A stretch of 64,000 bases of DNA from CAZEER01 sp964586315 (GTDB lineage: Bacteria; Fidelibacterota; Marinisomatia; Marinisomatales; UBA1611), in the NCBI GenBank assembly GCA_964586315.1, contig CAZPHE010000001.1, positions 81,404 to 145,403 of the forward strand, given 5' to 3'. Positions 1-9,133 of the stretch are shown here, piece by piece. Position 1 is the stretch's first letter. Every line of letters begins with the position of its first letter. The notes under the pieces were generated by a model. That model saw nothing but the letters and a program-made list of their open reading frames with translations, ran no database searches and was not told the origin of the DNA. Made by a program: the position numbers and the translations under genes.

Positions 1-340
1 ATTGATCAATTAATACCTCAAATTCTTCTCCAAATTCATCTATCATGCGATAACTACCCTCCATAAATCCAACCGGAGTAGGCAGTGGACAAAAGCTCAT
101 ATATTCAAAAGACTCTCCTGGCAATATCGTTGGTGTCTTCCCAATTACTCCAGGACCATGAACATCTTCAGAGTTTCCCTGCCCATCTACTATATGCCAA
201 TAACGACTTAATAACTTTACTTTGCTAGTAGAATTATTGGTAATAGTTATATGATAAGAAAAAAAATAATATGATCTAAATGGCTCAGACCGCTCTGGAA
301 GATACGTTGGAGTTGTTATTATTTTTATATCAGTATTCAA
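1..340 (-). CDS. apaG: ApaG family protein, C-terminus cut by window edge
   Basis: About 113 residues are visible and the last few lie beyond base 1. The ApaG/DUF525 beta-sandwich is recognisable: a TYLPERSEP start strand, then YHITITNNS, LLSRYWHIVDG, VHGPGVIG, PGESFEYMSFCPL and FMEGSYRMIDEFG, all in the family order. ApaG proteins are small fibronectin-III-like domains linked to divalent-cation and dinucleotide-polyphosphate phenotypes; their biochemical role is not settled. The only plausible start is TTG at 340-338, because an in-frame TAA lies immediately upstream and no ATG precedes the conserved region. The start is preceded by a weak purine stretch (AAAAGAG). The missing end is probably 10-15 residues, judging by the usual family length of about 125. 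Confidence 0.9.
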   Translation of the reverse strand, partial: MNTDIKIITTPTYLPERSEPFRSYYFFSYHITITNNSTSKVKLLSRYWHIVDGQGNSEDVHGPGVIGKTPTILPGESFEYMSFCPLPTPVGFMEGSYRMIDEFGEEFEVLIDQ

Positions 341-793
341 TTAGCAAAATTACTCTTTTTAGAACCAAACTCCCATTTTTATTACCTAAACATCTATTGA
401 TATTTCAATCTTACGTTAAATAATAAACAAGTTTATTAACTGTTTGATTTTCCTTTCTTTTGTTTGTTAAACAAGGTTCTACATAGACCAATATCTAAAT
501 TACTCACATTTGCCATTTGAATGAGAACAGGCCCCAAACACCTTCACATACCAAATAAAATTGATATAATAATCTCTTTCCAATCAGCAACTGTCGATAT
601 TCTTTAACATATTACATTGTTTTTGGACAACAACCATATAAAACAGAAAAAACCTTAGGTGTGTTTTATTAGCATTTCAATTATTTACTCTTAAAGTATA
701 ATTAGCGCATTAACCGATTACTCTCTGGTGGAAATATATATAATGAAATCGAGGATGTTCCTTTTATTTAATTTCCATAAATTTTAATTCACT
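341..793. other. Intergenic region between apaG and the M28 peptidase gene
   Basis: This 450-base AT-rich gap separates divergent genes and should hold both promoters. I see no convincing ORF in either direction. A TATAAT hexamer at 739-744, about 50 bases before the peptidase ATG, could be a -10 element, but no good -35 sits upstream. A perfect 8-base inverted repeat lies at 421-438 and is listed separately. Confidence 0.5.
421..438. repeat. Short perfect inverted repeat (8-bp arms, 2-base spacer)
   Basis: TAATAAAC and GTTTATTA flank AA in the apaG-peptidase gap, about 80 bases upstream of apaG and 355 bases upstream of the peptidase. It could be an operator for a dimeric regulator. In such AT-rich DNA it could also be chance, and the lack of a T-tract or GC-rich stem argues against a terminator. 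Confidence 0.3.
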
Positions 794-2590
794 ATGAACG
801 AAAACAAGAAATCAAATTACACTTTCGTATTTTTATTGATACTTGGCTTCTTTCTAATCATAAGTAGAAGCACGGGCCCTTCTTCTGAAATAACACAAGA
901 CGAAATTATGGGTCATATTCGATATTTATCACACCCAAATAGAGAAGGCAGGTCTCCCGGATCAAGAGGATCAAAAGATGTTATTTCTTATATAATTAAA
1001 CAATTTAAATCATATGGAGTAAAACCTGGAGTTGGAAAATCCTTTACTCAACCTTTTGATTTAACAATTGGGGTTGCCCTTGGTGACACAAATATTTTAA
1101 TAATTAATGATGACTCTCTGATCGCGGGGCAAGATTACACCCCTCTTTCTTTTTCAACAAATGGATCGTTTTCTGGTCTTTCTGTTTTCGCAGGATATGG
1201 CTTTGACATCAAAGAAAACAATTTAAGGTGGAGCGATTATTCAAATATCAATGTGAGTGATAAGTGGGTTATTGTAATGCGTCATAGCCCTGAAAGAGAA
1301 AATCAACATTCAATTTATACCCCCCACTCATCTTTGCATAAAAAAATGATTGTTGCTAAAGATGCTGGCGCAAAAGGAATTATATTTATTTCTCAAATTG
1401 AAGATGATGGTCTTTATCCTTTAGCATATACACGGGGTTATAATAACGCTGGAATTCCTGCCATCCATCTCTCTAATGATAAGGCAGATAAAATCCTTAA
1501 AAAATTTGGATGGTCTCGTAAAACCATTCAACAAAAAATGAATCATTCATTACAACCTTTAACTTTTGAGCTTAAAAATGTCATAATCGAATCACATGTA
1601 ACTCTAAAACCAGTTAAAACCAGAGCTGCTAACGTAATTGGCGCTATAAAAAGTGGAAACAGGAAATATAGAGATGAATATGTGATTATCGGTGCACATT
1701 TTGATCATTTAGGATGGGGCGCTCAGGGATCTGGATCAAGAAAACCAAATGAAAAATTAATACACCCCGGTGCAGATGATAACGCATCGGGGGTTGCTGG
1801 GCTTTTAGAGCTGTCTCAAAAATTATCAGCTCAAAAAAATAAATTAAAACGAAGTATATTATTCATAGCATTTGATGCAGAAGAAAAAGGTCTACTTGGA
1901 GCAAAAAACTTTATAGAAAACCCAGCTGTTGATCTAAATAAAGTTGTCACCATGATTAATATGGACATGATAGGTAGAATGGAAGATTCTACAGCAACAG
2001 TTGGTGGTGTCGGAACCTCTCCAGCCTTTGAACATATCTTAGATAGCCTCAAAACAAAACATTCATTTCATTTATCAATGAACCAGCCTGGATTCGGACC
2101 AAGTGACCATGCCGCATTTTATGCAAAAGATATACCCGTATTATTTTTCTTTTCTGGTTTTCACAACGAATATCATACACCAGATGACACGTGGAAACTC
2201 ATTAATCTCGAAGGGGAAAAAAATATTTTAGACCTTATATATGATGTTGTTTTCTATTTGGCAAGAACTCCAAAAACACCTGTTTTTTCCAAAGCTGGAC
2301 CAACAACCGGACCAATGAGTGCACCAAAAAGATTTAAAGTAACTTTTGGAATTATGCCATCCTATGGCAGCACAAAAAAGGGGCTAGAAGTAGAAAGCGT
2401 TTCAAATGTTAATGGTCCGGCAGCAAAAGCAGGCATTAAAAAAGGTGATATAATTAAGTCTATTAATGGAAAAACCGTCTTAGATATCTATGAATATATG
2501 GAAAGGCTTAGTAAGCTTGATAAAGGAATGACCGTGCCGGTCATTATTGAAAGAGGTGAAAAAAATATAACCTTAGATGTGGCTTTTTAA
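794..2590 (+). CDS. Exported M28 family zinc aminopeptidase with PA and PDZ domains
   Basis: A 598-residue protein with an N-terminal hydrophobic segment (residues 10-24) that should act as a signal peptide or anchor, so it acts outside the cytoplasm. Residues about 100-260 resemble the protease-associated (PA) insert of M28 enzymes. The catalytic domain shows the co-catalytic zinc pattern: AHFDHLG (H302, D304), GADDNASG (D328), DAEEKG (general base E363 and ligand E364), NMDMIGR (D391) and YHTPDD (H461). Residues about 515-598 form a PDZ domain with the GIKKGDIIKSINGK core. M28 peptidases with a C-terminal PDZ are common in FCB bacteria and release N-terminal amino acids from peptides. It is a single gene, tail-to-tail with the transglycosylase one base away, so no space remains for a separate terminator. 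Confidence 0.93.
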   Translation: MNENKKSNYTFVFLLILGFFLIISRSTGPSSEITQDEIMGHIRYLSHPNREGRSPGSRGSKDVISYIIKQFKSYGVKPGVGKSFTQPFDLTIGVALGDTNILIINDDSLIAGQDYTPLSFSTNGSFSGLSVFAGYGFDIKENNLRWSDYSNINVSDKWVIVMRHSPERENQHSIYTPHSSLHKKMIVAKDAGAKGIIFISQIEDDGLYPLAYTRGYNNAGIPAIHLSNDKADKILKKFGWSRKTIQQKMNHSLQPLTFELKNVIIESHVTLKPVKTRAANVIGAIKSGNRKYRDEYVIIGAHFDHLGWGAQGSGSRKPNEKLIHPGADDNASGVAGLLELSQKLSAQKNKLKRSILFIAFDAEEKGLLGAKNFIENPAVDLNKVVTMINMDMIGRMEDSTATVGGVGTSPAFEHILDSLKTKHSFHLSMNQPGFGPSDHAAFYAKDIPVLFFFSGFHNEYHTPDDTWKLINLEGEKNILDLIYDVVFYLARTPKTPVFSKAGPTTGPMSAPKRFKVTFGIMPSYGSTKKGLEVESVSNVNGPAAKAGIKKGDIIKSINGKTVLDIYEYMERLSKLDKGMTVPVIIERGEKNITLDVAF

Positions 2591-2591
2591 T

Positions 2592-3386
2592 TTACTCACC
2601 CAGCAAGACTCTTTCGCGTATTTTTTCTGTTAGTTCAAGGACTGCCATCACATAATTATCAGCATGATTATATGCATAAATTGATTTGTAAATGTCGCCA
2701 GTTTTTTCATAATTACTACTATTTGCTATATAACCGTTCATTCTAAGATAGTTGGCTATGCTGCCTAAAACATCATCCCAATTATAGGGTTCTCGAACAC
2801 CATTTTCATTAAAATCAACGGAATAACGAATAAAACTAGATGGTATAAATTGCCCATAACCAAATGCACCCGCGTAAGAACCTCCTATTTCTTGAGGGTC
2901 AAGATGATCATTAAAACAATACTTTAAAAACTCGGCTAATTCTTTTGTTGCCCATTTAGACCGTTTGGGCATTTCATGAATTTGTGTATATAGTGCATTG
3001 AACACTGAGAATTGAGAATGGTGAACGCCATAATTACTTTCAACACCAGCTATTGTTACAATAATAAAAGGATCAACGCTAAATTTTTTTGCTACTGATA
3101 AAATTAATTCCTCATTTTCATTATAAAAGGAGACACCAGAAGCAATTCTAGACTTTTTAACAAAAATTTTTCGGTATTCAGGCCACGATTTTTTTTCATA
3201 GGGACGCGCAAATCGGCTTGCTATTTCTTTATGGATTTTTAATTCATCATGAGAAAATGCTTGTCGAACAAATGCGTCTGGTATTGCACCAGAAAGTTTT
3301 TCCGTTACCAGCTGATATGCCAAATCGTCATTGACGTTCTGTGCAGCTACTGAAACTGCTATTAATATTATTATGCTTTTTTTCAT
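2592..3386 (-). CDS. MltB-like lytic murein transglycosylase
   Basis: A peptidoglycan-cleaving enzyme of the SLT_2/MltB family (264 residues). It cuts between MurNAc and GlcNAc and leaves a 1,6-anhydro end. The catalytic motif GVESNYG gives E116, and SYAGAFGYGQFIPSS (170-184) is the typical MltB glycan-binding stretch, followed by NWDDVLGSIANYL. The N-terminus (MKKSIIILIAVSVAAQ) is a signal peptide without a lipobox, so a soluble periplasmic form is expected. I chose the ATG at 3386, whose A is the last base of the upstream TAA stop (TAATG), which implies translational coupling. An alternative ATG four codons upstream (3398) would overlap the upstream gene by 13 bases. The family call is firm; the paralogue type is not resolved. 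Confidence 0.9.
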   Translation of the reverse strand: MKKSIIILIAVSVAAQNVNDDLAYQLVTEKLSGAIPDAFVRQAFSHDELKIHKEIASRFARPYEKKSWPEYRKIFVKKSRIASGVSFYNENEELILSVAKKFSVDPFIIVTIAGVESNYGVHHSQFSVFNALYTQIHEMPKRSKWATKELAEFLKYCFNDHLDPQEIGGSYAGAFGYGQFIPSSFIRYSVDFNENGVREPYNWDDVLGSIANYLRMNGYIANSSNYEKTGDIYKSIYAYNHADNYVMAVLELTEKIRERVLLGE

Positions 3387-4441
3387 TATTGTTTCCATTT
3401 CGCTATAAACAAGTTTGTTTCTCCTTGCTCTAATTGGTTTCGGTTAGATGCAAAAACAATGTAGTCTCCATCTGGACTAAACATTGGGAAGCCATCAAAG
3501 CCATTGAAAAAAGTGATTCTTTCAAGCTGGGAACCATCAGTGTTTATTGCATAAAGATCAAAATTTCGTCCTTGAGGATCATGTAAATTTGAAGAAAAAT
3601 TAATTCTATTGCCATTCTGGAAAAAATATGGACAAAAATTTGCAGAACTATTATTTGTAATTTGTTTTTTTTCTGTTCCATCGGAGTTCATTATCCAAAT
3701 TTGCAATTCCATTGGACGAATAATGTTTTGTGATAAAAGAGAATTATACTCTGCAATTTCTTTTGCAGTTTGGGGGTGGTATGCCCTCCAAACAATTTTT
3801 GATCCGTCTATACTAAAAAGGGGGCCGCCATCATATCCCACTCTGTTTGTTAATTGTGTTTTTCCGGTTCCGTCAATATTCATTGTCCAAATATCTAGAT
3901 CTCCGCTCATCATGGATGTATAAATAATTTTACTACCATCAAAAGCAACGGTGCCTTCAGCATCATAACCAGGCGCATTTGTTAGCCTTTTAAGAAAAGT
4001 TTTATTTAGGTCAGAAAGAAAAATGTCATAATCTTGATATAATTTCCAAACGTAACCCTTACTATAATCTGGTTTTGGAGGGCAGTTTTTGCTTCCTAGG
4101 TGGGTTGATGAATAAATAATATTTTTGCATTCTGGATAAACAAAGTAACTACAGGTAGTAACGCCATCTCCATTAGACGCCATGGTAATATCTCCAGACT
4201 CTAAATTAAGAGTATAAATCCGATCACAAAATGAACCTCCATCATGACTCTGAAATATTAATCTTTTTCCATCAGATGAAAAATATGCTTCTGCGTTTTC
4301 ACCAGAAAAGGTAAGTTGTCGTATGTTTGTAAATTGCTTTTCGTTTTTAAGAATGAGAGTGTTGTCATATATCTGCGTATTATTTATCTTTTTCATATAA
4401 AAAAGATTGGAAAAAACAAATACGAAAACAACGGAAAACAT
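3386..4441 (-). CDS. Exported TolB-like beta-propeller (PD40 repeat) protein
   Basis: A 351-residue protein with an N-terminal hydrophobic segment (residues 2-15), followed by at least four PD40/WD40-like repeats. Examples are FSSDGKRLIFQSHDGG, FDGSKIIYTSMMSGDLDIW, MNSDGTEKKQITN and FSPDGDYIVFASNRN. The repeated DGT/DGS-K-IT turns are the signature of the TolB C-terminal propeller. It lacks the separate N-terminal TolB domain, so it is not classical TolB. Proteins like this act as periplasmic scaffolds or bind peptides and sugars. Its stop overlaps the start of the lytic transglycosylase gene by one base, so the two are probably co-translated and may work together at the cell wall. Specific function unknown. 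Confidence 0.82.
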   Translation of the reverse strand: MFSVVFVFVFSNLFYMKKINNTQIYDNTLILKNEKQFTNIRQLTFSGENAEAYFSSDGKRLIFQSHDGGSFCDRIYTLNLESGDITMASNGDGVTTCSYFVYPECKNIIYSSTHLGSKNCPPKPDYSKGYVWKLYQDYDIFLSDLNKTFLKRLTNAPGYDAEGTVAFDGSKIIYTSMMSGDLDIWTMNIDGTGKTQLTNRVGYDGGPLFSIDGSKIVWRAYHPQTAKEIAEYNSLLSQNIIRPMELQIWIMNSDGTEKKQITNNSSANFCPYFFQNGNRINFSSNLHDPQGRNFDLYAINTDGSQLERITFFNGFDGFPMFSPDGDYIVFASNRNQLEQGETNLFIAKWKQ

Positions 4442-4769
4442 TAAAAAAATATAAGTTTTTGATGCATTCTATTCCAAACAATGTTATTGCCTAATGAAGG
4501 ATCTCTATAAAGTTTTATTTGATGTGGTCACTTAATCTTTATTTTTGTAGAATATTCATTATAAGTGAAACCTATTTGTATAAATAAATTAATCAATAAG
4601 AACATAGCGATTGCAAATATATTTATCACAACTACATGAAAACCAATCTTTTGATTTCAAACACTAACAACATATTTAAATCATTATGGTTCCACAAAAC
4701 TTTCAATTGATCCTAATGATTGTTTTTGATTTTATGATATTCTTACAATAGATGTTTTTTATAAAATAA
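4442..4769. other. Intergenic region between divergent propeller and glycosyltransferase genes
   Basis: 328 AT-rich bases. Both flanking genes point outward, so two promoters are expected here. I see no ORF, RNA gene or strong repeat, and I could not identify a promoter convincingly. Confidence 0.5.
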
Positions 4770-6569
4770 ATGTACATGAATTCATATCAAAAATATTCAC
4801 GTTTTCATACCTTATCTAAATTAGCTGTATTTATAATTCTTGTTTTTTTTATTTTTTTAATTTTTTTACCTCATTATGCAATTATTTTATTTTTAAATAG
4901 TCTTCGCCCTGGTGTTCCCTATCAATTTTTTACAAATAATTATCATTTCTACTTTCAATTGTGTTGCGGTCTAATATCCGCTGGTCTGGTTCTCGTTCTT
5001 ATTTATTTGAATTATAAAAAGAAATCTTATATAAACCTGACAGAGCTTTTAGTTCAAGATATTTTTTTTTATTTCAACGCTACACAGCGTAACATTCTCG
5101 GTTTTACACAATCGGAGGACAAACTACATCGTGTTGTTTTTATAATTATAATTTTAATTGGCGTTAGCACCCGATTGTTATATATAGATAGACCTGTTTT
5201 TCATGATGAGGCTAAAACCTTTCATGATTTTATATCTAGAGATTGGATTAATACAATAACCAACTATTATGTACCCAATAATCATGTTTTTCATTCAATT
5301 TTATCAAGAATATCTTACCTTGTTGGCGGAAACCAAGAATGGGTGATTCGCTTGCCTGTTTTTATTTTTGGTGTAATAACAATGTTGTTATCATATGTTT
5401 GTTCAAGGATACTATTTAACAAAAACATAGCCATAATTTCATGTGCATTAATTGCCAACAACATTCCTCTGGTTAGTTATTCAGTAAATGCCCGAGGTTA
5501 TATTATTATAACCTGTCTCTTTTTGTTTTTGATTACTATCATTAGACAAAACAAAGATCGTGAAAGTTTGTTTTTTAGATTGTTGTTTGTTGTTGTGTCG
5601 TCCATCGGGTTGTGGACTATTCCTACAATGATAATTCCACTTTTATTTATGCTGTTTTGGTATTGTTTAGAAGGTTCTTCAGAAAGTTTTTCGAGGAGAA
5701 TATTGAATGCCTTAATTATTGGACTGGTTACTGCTATCACTTCATTCGTTCTTTATAGCCCTTTGATTTTAAGGTGTGGAATTGACTCCCTAATATCAAA
5801 TCAATATGTTCAGGCATCTCCAATATCAACCATTGTTCAAGATCTTCCAAGCTATATTTATAATTATTGGCAGTTTTTTACTGCTGGATATCCAAAGGTT
5901 GGCAAAGTTTTTATTTTAATTTTATTTGCCCTTGGGATACAAAAACACATCTATAACACAGAGCATCGGAATATATTGATTTCTATATTATTAATGTTGT
6001 TTACTGTTTTTTTTATAATTAAACAATTGCCACCAGAAAGATCATTGTTGTTTGTATCTCCAATATTGTGGGCATATGTTTCAGCCGGGGTTTTTTCTTT
6101 ATCTTTATTTTTTTCTAAAAGATTCAATTATAATTTAAAAAGAATGACAAACATAATCTCATTGGTCATTTTTGGTTATTCAACTTTTATCTGCTTAAAA
6201 AATAATGGAATAATAGAAAAGCATAGGAGCCAAACATTTATTAAGGCTGAAGAAATTATAGTTGATTTAAAATCAGAGTTAGGATTAAAAGATAAAATCG
6301 AAACATCCTCTCCTCTTGCGGGACCAATAAGATACTATATGAAAAAAAACAAAATACAAGAAAGCCAACTACATTGGCATAATGCTGGTAAAAACAAAAA
6401 TGATTTATTTGGTAGTAAAAAAATATTTGTAATTACAAGAAAGGGAAGGAACAACCTAGAATCATTTGGCTACTCGTCTTTATATTCTTTAGATGGGTTT
6501 TCACCCCCAAAAATTTGGAAAGAATACAATGGAAAAATAAAAGTATATATTATACGAAGTCTCCCTTGA
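4770..6569 (+). CDS. GT39/ArnT-like polytopic membrane glycosyltransferase
   Basis: A 599-residue polytopic membrane protein with roughly a dozen hydrophobic segments and a soluble C-terminal tail (about residues 490-599). The sequence YIDRPVFHDEAKTF places an Asp-Glu pair (D146, E147) in the loop after a transmembrane helix, as in the PMT/ArnT/GT39 superfamily where an acidic residue in the first periplasmic loop is catalytic. The later NNHVFHSIL (about 170-178) matches the family's NNHP-type motif. Such enzymes transfer a sugar from a polyprenyl-phosphate donor to lipid, glycan or protein on the periplasmic face. The extra hydrophobic N-terminal 120 residues are unusual. The substrate cannot be inferred. 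The ATG at 4776 is an equally possible start; neither has a clear ribosome-binding site. It is a single-gene unit. Confidence 0.75.
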   Translation: MYMNSYQKYSRFHTLSKLAVFIILVFFIFLIFLPHYAIILFLNSLRPGVPYQFFTNNYHFYFQLCCGLISAGLVLVLIYLNYKKKSYINLTELLVQDIFFYFNATQRNILGFTQSEDKLHRVVFIIIILIGVSTRLLYIDRPVFHDEAKTFHDFISRDWINTITNYYVPNNHVFHSILSRISYLVGGNQEWVIRLPVFIFGVITMLLSYVCSRILFNKNIAIISCALIANNIPLVSYSVNARGYIIITCLFLFLITIIRQNKDRESLFFRLLFVVVSSIGLWTIPTMIIPLLFMLFWYCLEGSSESFSRRILNALIIGLVTAITSFVLYSPLILRCGIDSLISNQYVQASPISTIVQDLPSYIYNYWQFFTAGYPKVGKVFILILFALGIQKHIYNTEHRNILISILLMLFTVFFIIKQLPPERSLLFVSPILWAYVSAGVFSLSLFFSKRFNYNLKRMTNIISLVIFGYSTFICLKNNGIIEKHRSQTFIKAEEIIVDLKSELGLKDKIETSSPLAGPIRYYMKKNKIQESQLHWHNAGKNKNDLFGSKKIFVITRKGRNNLESFGYSSLYSLDGFSPPKIWKEYNGKIKVYIIRSLP

Positions 6570-6626
6570 AGAACTTTTTTCCCGATTCTAATCAGATTAC
6601 AGAGAACAACGATTGTTATTTTTATT

Positions 6627-7277
6627 CTATAAAAGATTATTATATAAATTAATAATTAAGTCGTTTCCAAGCGTCAAGCCTTTTTTTATTTGCTTTTTTT
6701 GATCTGGGTTATTCCAACTAGATTCAATTATTTTAAAAAACCCTTCTGCGTGTTCGGTGTCTAGTTCTTCGTGTAAAAGATAATGCGCTAGGTTGTTCTT
6801 GTTGATCCACCTCTTTTCTAAGACTTGTCTTATTAAATATTCAGAGATTTCGGCATAACGATATTCAATCATTCCTATCATTCCTATCCCTAATGTTTTT
6901 GGTCTGTGTGTTGCTGTATGCATCAATGTTTCATTAAAAGCCATTGCTGGACCAAACGGTTTTTGGTTTCTTATTTTATCATCTTTAACACCCAATGATA
7001 ATAAATATGTTCTAAATGTATTTCCGTGCGCTCTTTCCAGTTGTCCATTTCCATGTTCATCAAATATGTTTTTTAAAACAATATTTCTATCTATATAAGA
7101 CTCTAGTCGGCTTGCCAAAACCAACATCGGTCTGGAAAAAAATAACACAGCTCCTAAAAAACAAATTTGAGTTTCTTTAAACTTCTTTTTTGACATTGTC
7201 CCATTTTTTAAATCCACAAAAAAAGGTTGTTCCGGTACTGGTGAATTTTTTTTGAGATTTAAAATAAAATTTCTCAA
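6627..7277 (-). CDS. Haem-oxygenase-like diiron oxidase family protein
   Basis: A 216-residue, mostly helical protein of the TenA/PqqC/haem-oxygenase-like superfamily. The N-terminal QPFFVDLKNGTMSKKKF resembles the first helix-loop of that fold. Candidate iron ligands are E74, E81 and H84 in DEHGNGQLERAH, E138 in EYRYAEISEY, and H169, D173, H176 in HEELDTEHAEGF. The H-x3-D-x2-H spacing and the E-x6-E-x2-H block match the ligand pattern of haem-oxygenase-like diiron oxidases (HDOs: SznF, UndA, BesC type), which oxidise amino or fatty acids, often with N-oxygenation or C-C cleavage. The start is TTG directly after the upstream TAG; the next ATG would delete part of the conserved first helix. 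Last gene of a four-gene operon with DUF3419 and GNAT. Substrate unknown. Confidence 0.75.
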   Translation of the reverse strand: MRNFILNLKKNSPVPEQPFFVDLKNGTMSKKKFKETQICFLGAVLFFSRPMLVLASRLESYIDRNIVLKNIFDEHGNGQLERAHGNTFRTYLLSLGVKDDKIRNQKPFGPAMAFNETLMHTATHRPKTLGIGMIGMIEYRYAEISEYLIRQVLEKRWINKNNLAHYLLHEELDTEHAEGFFKIIESSWNNPDQKKQIKKGLTLGNDLIINLYNNLL

Positions 7278-8174
7278 CTATATTTCCCCTGTTGAAATAA
7301 ATAAAACATCTGATTTACGAATAGGGGGGGAAAATGGAGCAAAAGAAAATATTTTACATCGCGTCTCGGTTTCAATACCATTGCTTTTTAACCAATTTAT
7401 TTTGAATTGGTCCCGAGAATCAACCGCAAAACATACAAGACCATTTTTTCGTTTCATAATAACTTTGAGAGCTTTTTTTAATCTTATATTATTCCCACTT
7501 TGTAATAAACCCGGATTTAAATGACCAAGCTTTAATAATGTATGGGTGTTCGTTGATATTATATTTTTTATTCCATCATTCCACAATACGTCTTCTTTTC
7601 TTTTCGGGCTAAGGTTAATATGGTTTTTATAATCCTGTTTTAAACAGGTAATATCTTTGCCATATAATAACTCTGCATTTAACATATAAATATTAAACTC
7701 TGTATCTAGCCTAGCTAGTTTACCTAGGTGTGCTCCGATAAAAGTTGAATCCACCCCCGATCCTAATCTTTGCATAGCGCAAAAATATAAAAAATCCCAC
7801 CCTTGGAAATCTTGATTAAAGGGCCACTTAAAAAACAAATACCATAAACAATTTTTTATTATACCCTGTGTTCTGAATTCTTGCCTGAGCTTGAGATCTG
7901 CAACATATAGCCCTGTATATGGTTTTTGATTTATTAAAACAGTTTTCCATATACCCGCAATACTACCAATAACAGTTTTTTTATTCATTATTATTAAAAA
8001 GCGCGTTTTATAACCTTGCTGTGAAAAAAATGGGGTATATTGTGGACCATGATCAATAATAAAGCTTTCAACTCCATTTTGGATAGGGTATTTTATTGCA
8101 GCTTCAATGGATCGGAGTTCTGAAATAAAGGGTTTTAAGCCTTCTATGTCAACGATGTTGTAATTTAGTTTCAT
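7278..8174 (-). CDS. GNAT-fold acyltransferase-like protein
   Basis: A 298-residue protein whose first half resembles the GNAT acyl-CoA N-acyltransferase fold: a beta strand FLIIMNKKTVIGSIAGI, then YVADLKLRQEFRTQGI, which matches motif A (a strand followed by the R/Q-x-x-G-x-G/A acyl-CoA pyrophosphate loop). The C-terminal half (about 170-298) is lysine-rich and may be a second, degenerate GNAT half. It starts with a 4-base ATGA overlap with the DUF3419 gene and its stop abuts the TTG of the diiron gene, so all three are very likely translated together. It would acylate an amine, perhaps the amino group of an aminocarboxypropyl product made by its neighbour; that link is inference. Confidence 0.68.
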   Translation of the reverse strand: MKLNYNIVDIEGLKPFISELRSIEAAIKYPIQNGVESFIIDHGPQYTPFFSQQGYKTRFLIIMNKKTVIGSIAGIWKTVLINQKPYTGLYVADLKLRQEFRTQGIIKNCLWYLFFKWPFNQDFQGWDFLYFCAMQRLGSGVDSTFIGAHLGKLARLDTEFNIYMLNAELLYGKDITCLKQDYKNHINLSPKRKEDVLWNDGIKNIISTNTHTLLKLGHLNPGLLQSGNNIRLKKALKVIMKRKNGLVCFAVDSRDQFKINWLKSNGIETETRCKIFSFAPFSPPIRKSDVLFISTGEI

Positions 8175-9133
8175 TTTTTAATAAAAAGTCTAAATTTATC
8201 ATAAAACATGCTTCTATCATGGGTTTTCCAATAGGAGTTAAATGAGGTATCTTCAAAAAAACTCGGTTCAAATTTTTCCGACCAGTCTTTTTTATTATTC
8301 AACTGACGCAATAAAACAGCAGAACCCTTCTTTAGCTGAAATAAATGTTTCGCACACGCAGAAACAAACACATCGTCTCCCCAATCAAAAAGGTTAGAAA
8401 GACTAACAAAATCAAAAGATTCAATGTTTGGAACATCATAAACCGTACCCGTTAAATAATCAATATCAATTTTATTAGAGCTTTTTATATATGGAAAAAC
8501 AGTGGCTGACATATAATATCCTAAAAAAATATGTTGCAAGAAGGGGTTTAAACAACTATTTCTCTTTTTTAATTCACCAATGATTTTGTTTTTAAAATAA
8601 TGAATGTATGTTCCTTTTTTTGCCTGTTGAGTTGCTCGTTTACTAAATACTTTTTCAATAGCAAGGTCATTGAAAACATCTTTAAAAGGATTTAAAATAT
8701 TTTTATTTAATATCCATGATTCTACAATTTTTTTCTTTTTTAAAATAGGGGTCTCGGGGTTGAAAAATGTTTTTATATCATTAATATCAGCAACATTGGA
8801 AATAAAGGATTTGCGAAAATTTTGAAACATTTTTTCAAATTTACCTGATTGGTTTAAACATAAATTATCTTTTTTCCCGACATTTAAAGAATGATAATCA
8901 GATTGCGCTACAAGTTTAACTTTTTTTTTGACATGATCAATTTGGTGGGGATTTATGTCAAATGCTAATATAGATAGTTTTGGAAAAACCATTTTCAGTG
9001 ATAAAGGAACACACCCCCCTGAACACACCGTTAAAAGTTTTTTAAAACCATGGGTTTTTATTACCTGCGACTCCACAAGATAGTCTTCTCGGGTCACTGC
9101 AAAAAGAACATCATTAAATGGATTTTTCGTCAT
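8171..9133 (-). CDS. DUF3419/BtaA-like SAM 3-amino-3-carboxypropyl transferase
   Basis: A 320-residue class I SAM-binding protein. VTREDYLVES (13-22), LLTVCSGGCVPLSL (motif I, SGGC 38-41), LAFDINPHQIDHV (D59) and the C-terminal HDRSMFYDKF (305-314) follow the DUF3419 layout. The best-known member is BtaA, which transfers the aminocarboxypropyl group of SAM to diacylglycerol to make the homoserine head group of betaine lipids. This protein is shorter than BtaA (about 410 residues) and its middle region differs, so another acceptor is possible. It overlaps both neighbours by 4 bases (ATGA), which places it in an operon with an exported protein, a GNAT protein and a diiron oxidase. The family is firm; the reaction is inferred. 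Confidence 0.75.
   Translation of the reverse strand: MTKNPFNDVLFAVTREDYLVESQVIKTHGFKKLLTVCSGGCVPLSLKMVFPKLSILAFDINPHQIDHVKKKVKLVAQSDYHSLNVGKKDNLCLNQSGKFEKMFQNFRKSFISNVADINDIKTFFNPETPILKKKKIVESWILNKNILNPFKDVFNDLAIEKVFSKRATQQAKKGTYIHYFKNKIIGELKKRNSCLNPFLQHIFLGYYMSATVFPYIKSSNKIDIDYLTGTVYDVPNIESFDFVSLSNLFDWGDDVFVSACAKHLFQLKKGSAVLLRQLNNKKDWSEKFEPSFFEDTSFNSYWKTHDRSMFYDKFRLFIKK

Noticed and set aside
6590..6626. Small AACAA/TTGTT hairpin followed by T-rich sequence after the glycosyltransferase gene, as a terminator
   Set aside because: The 5-base AT stem is too weak to call in such AT-rich DNA.
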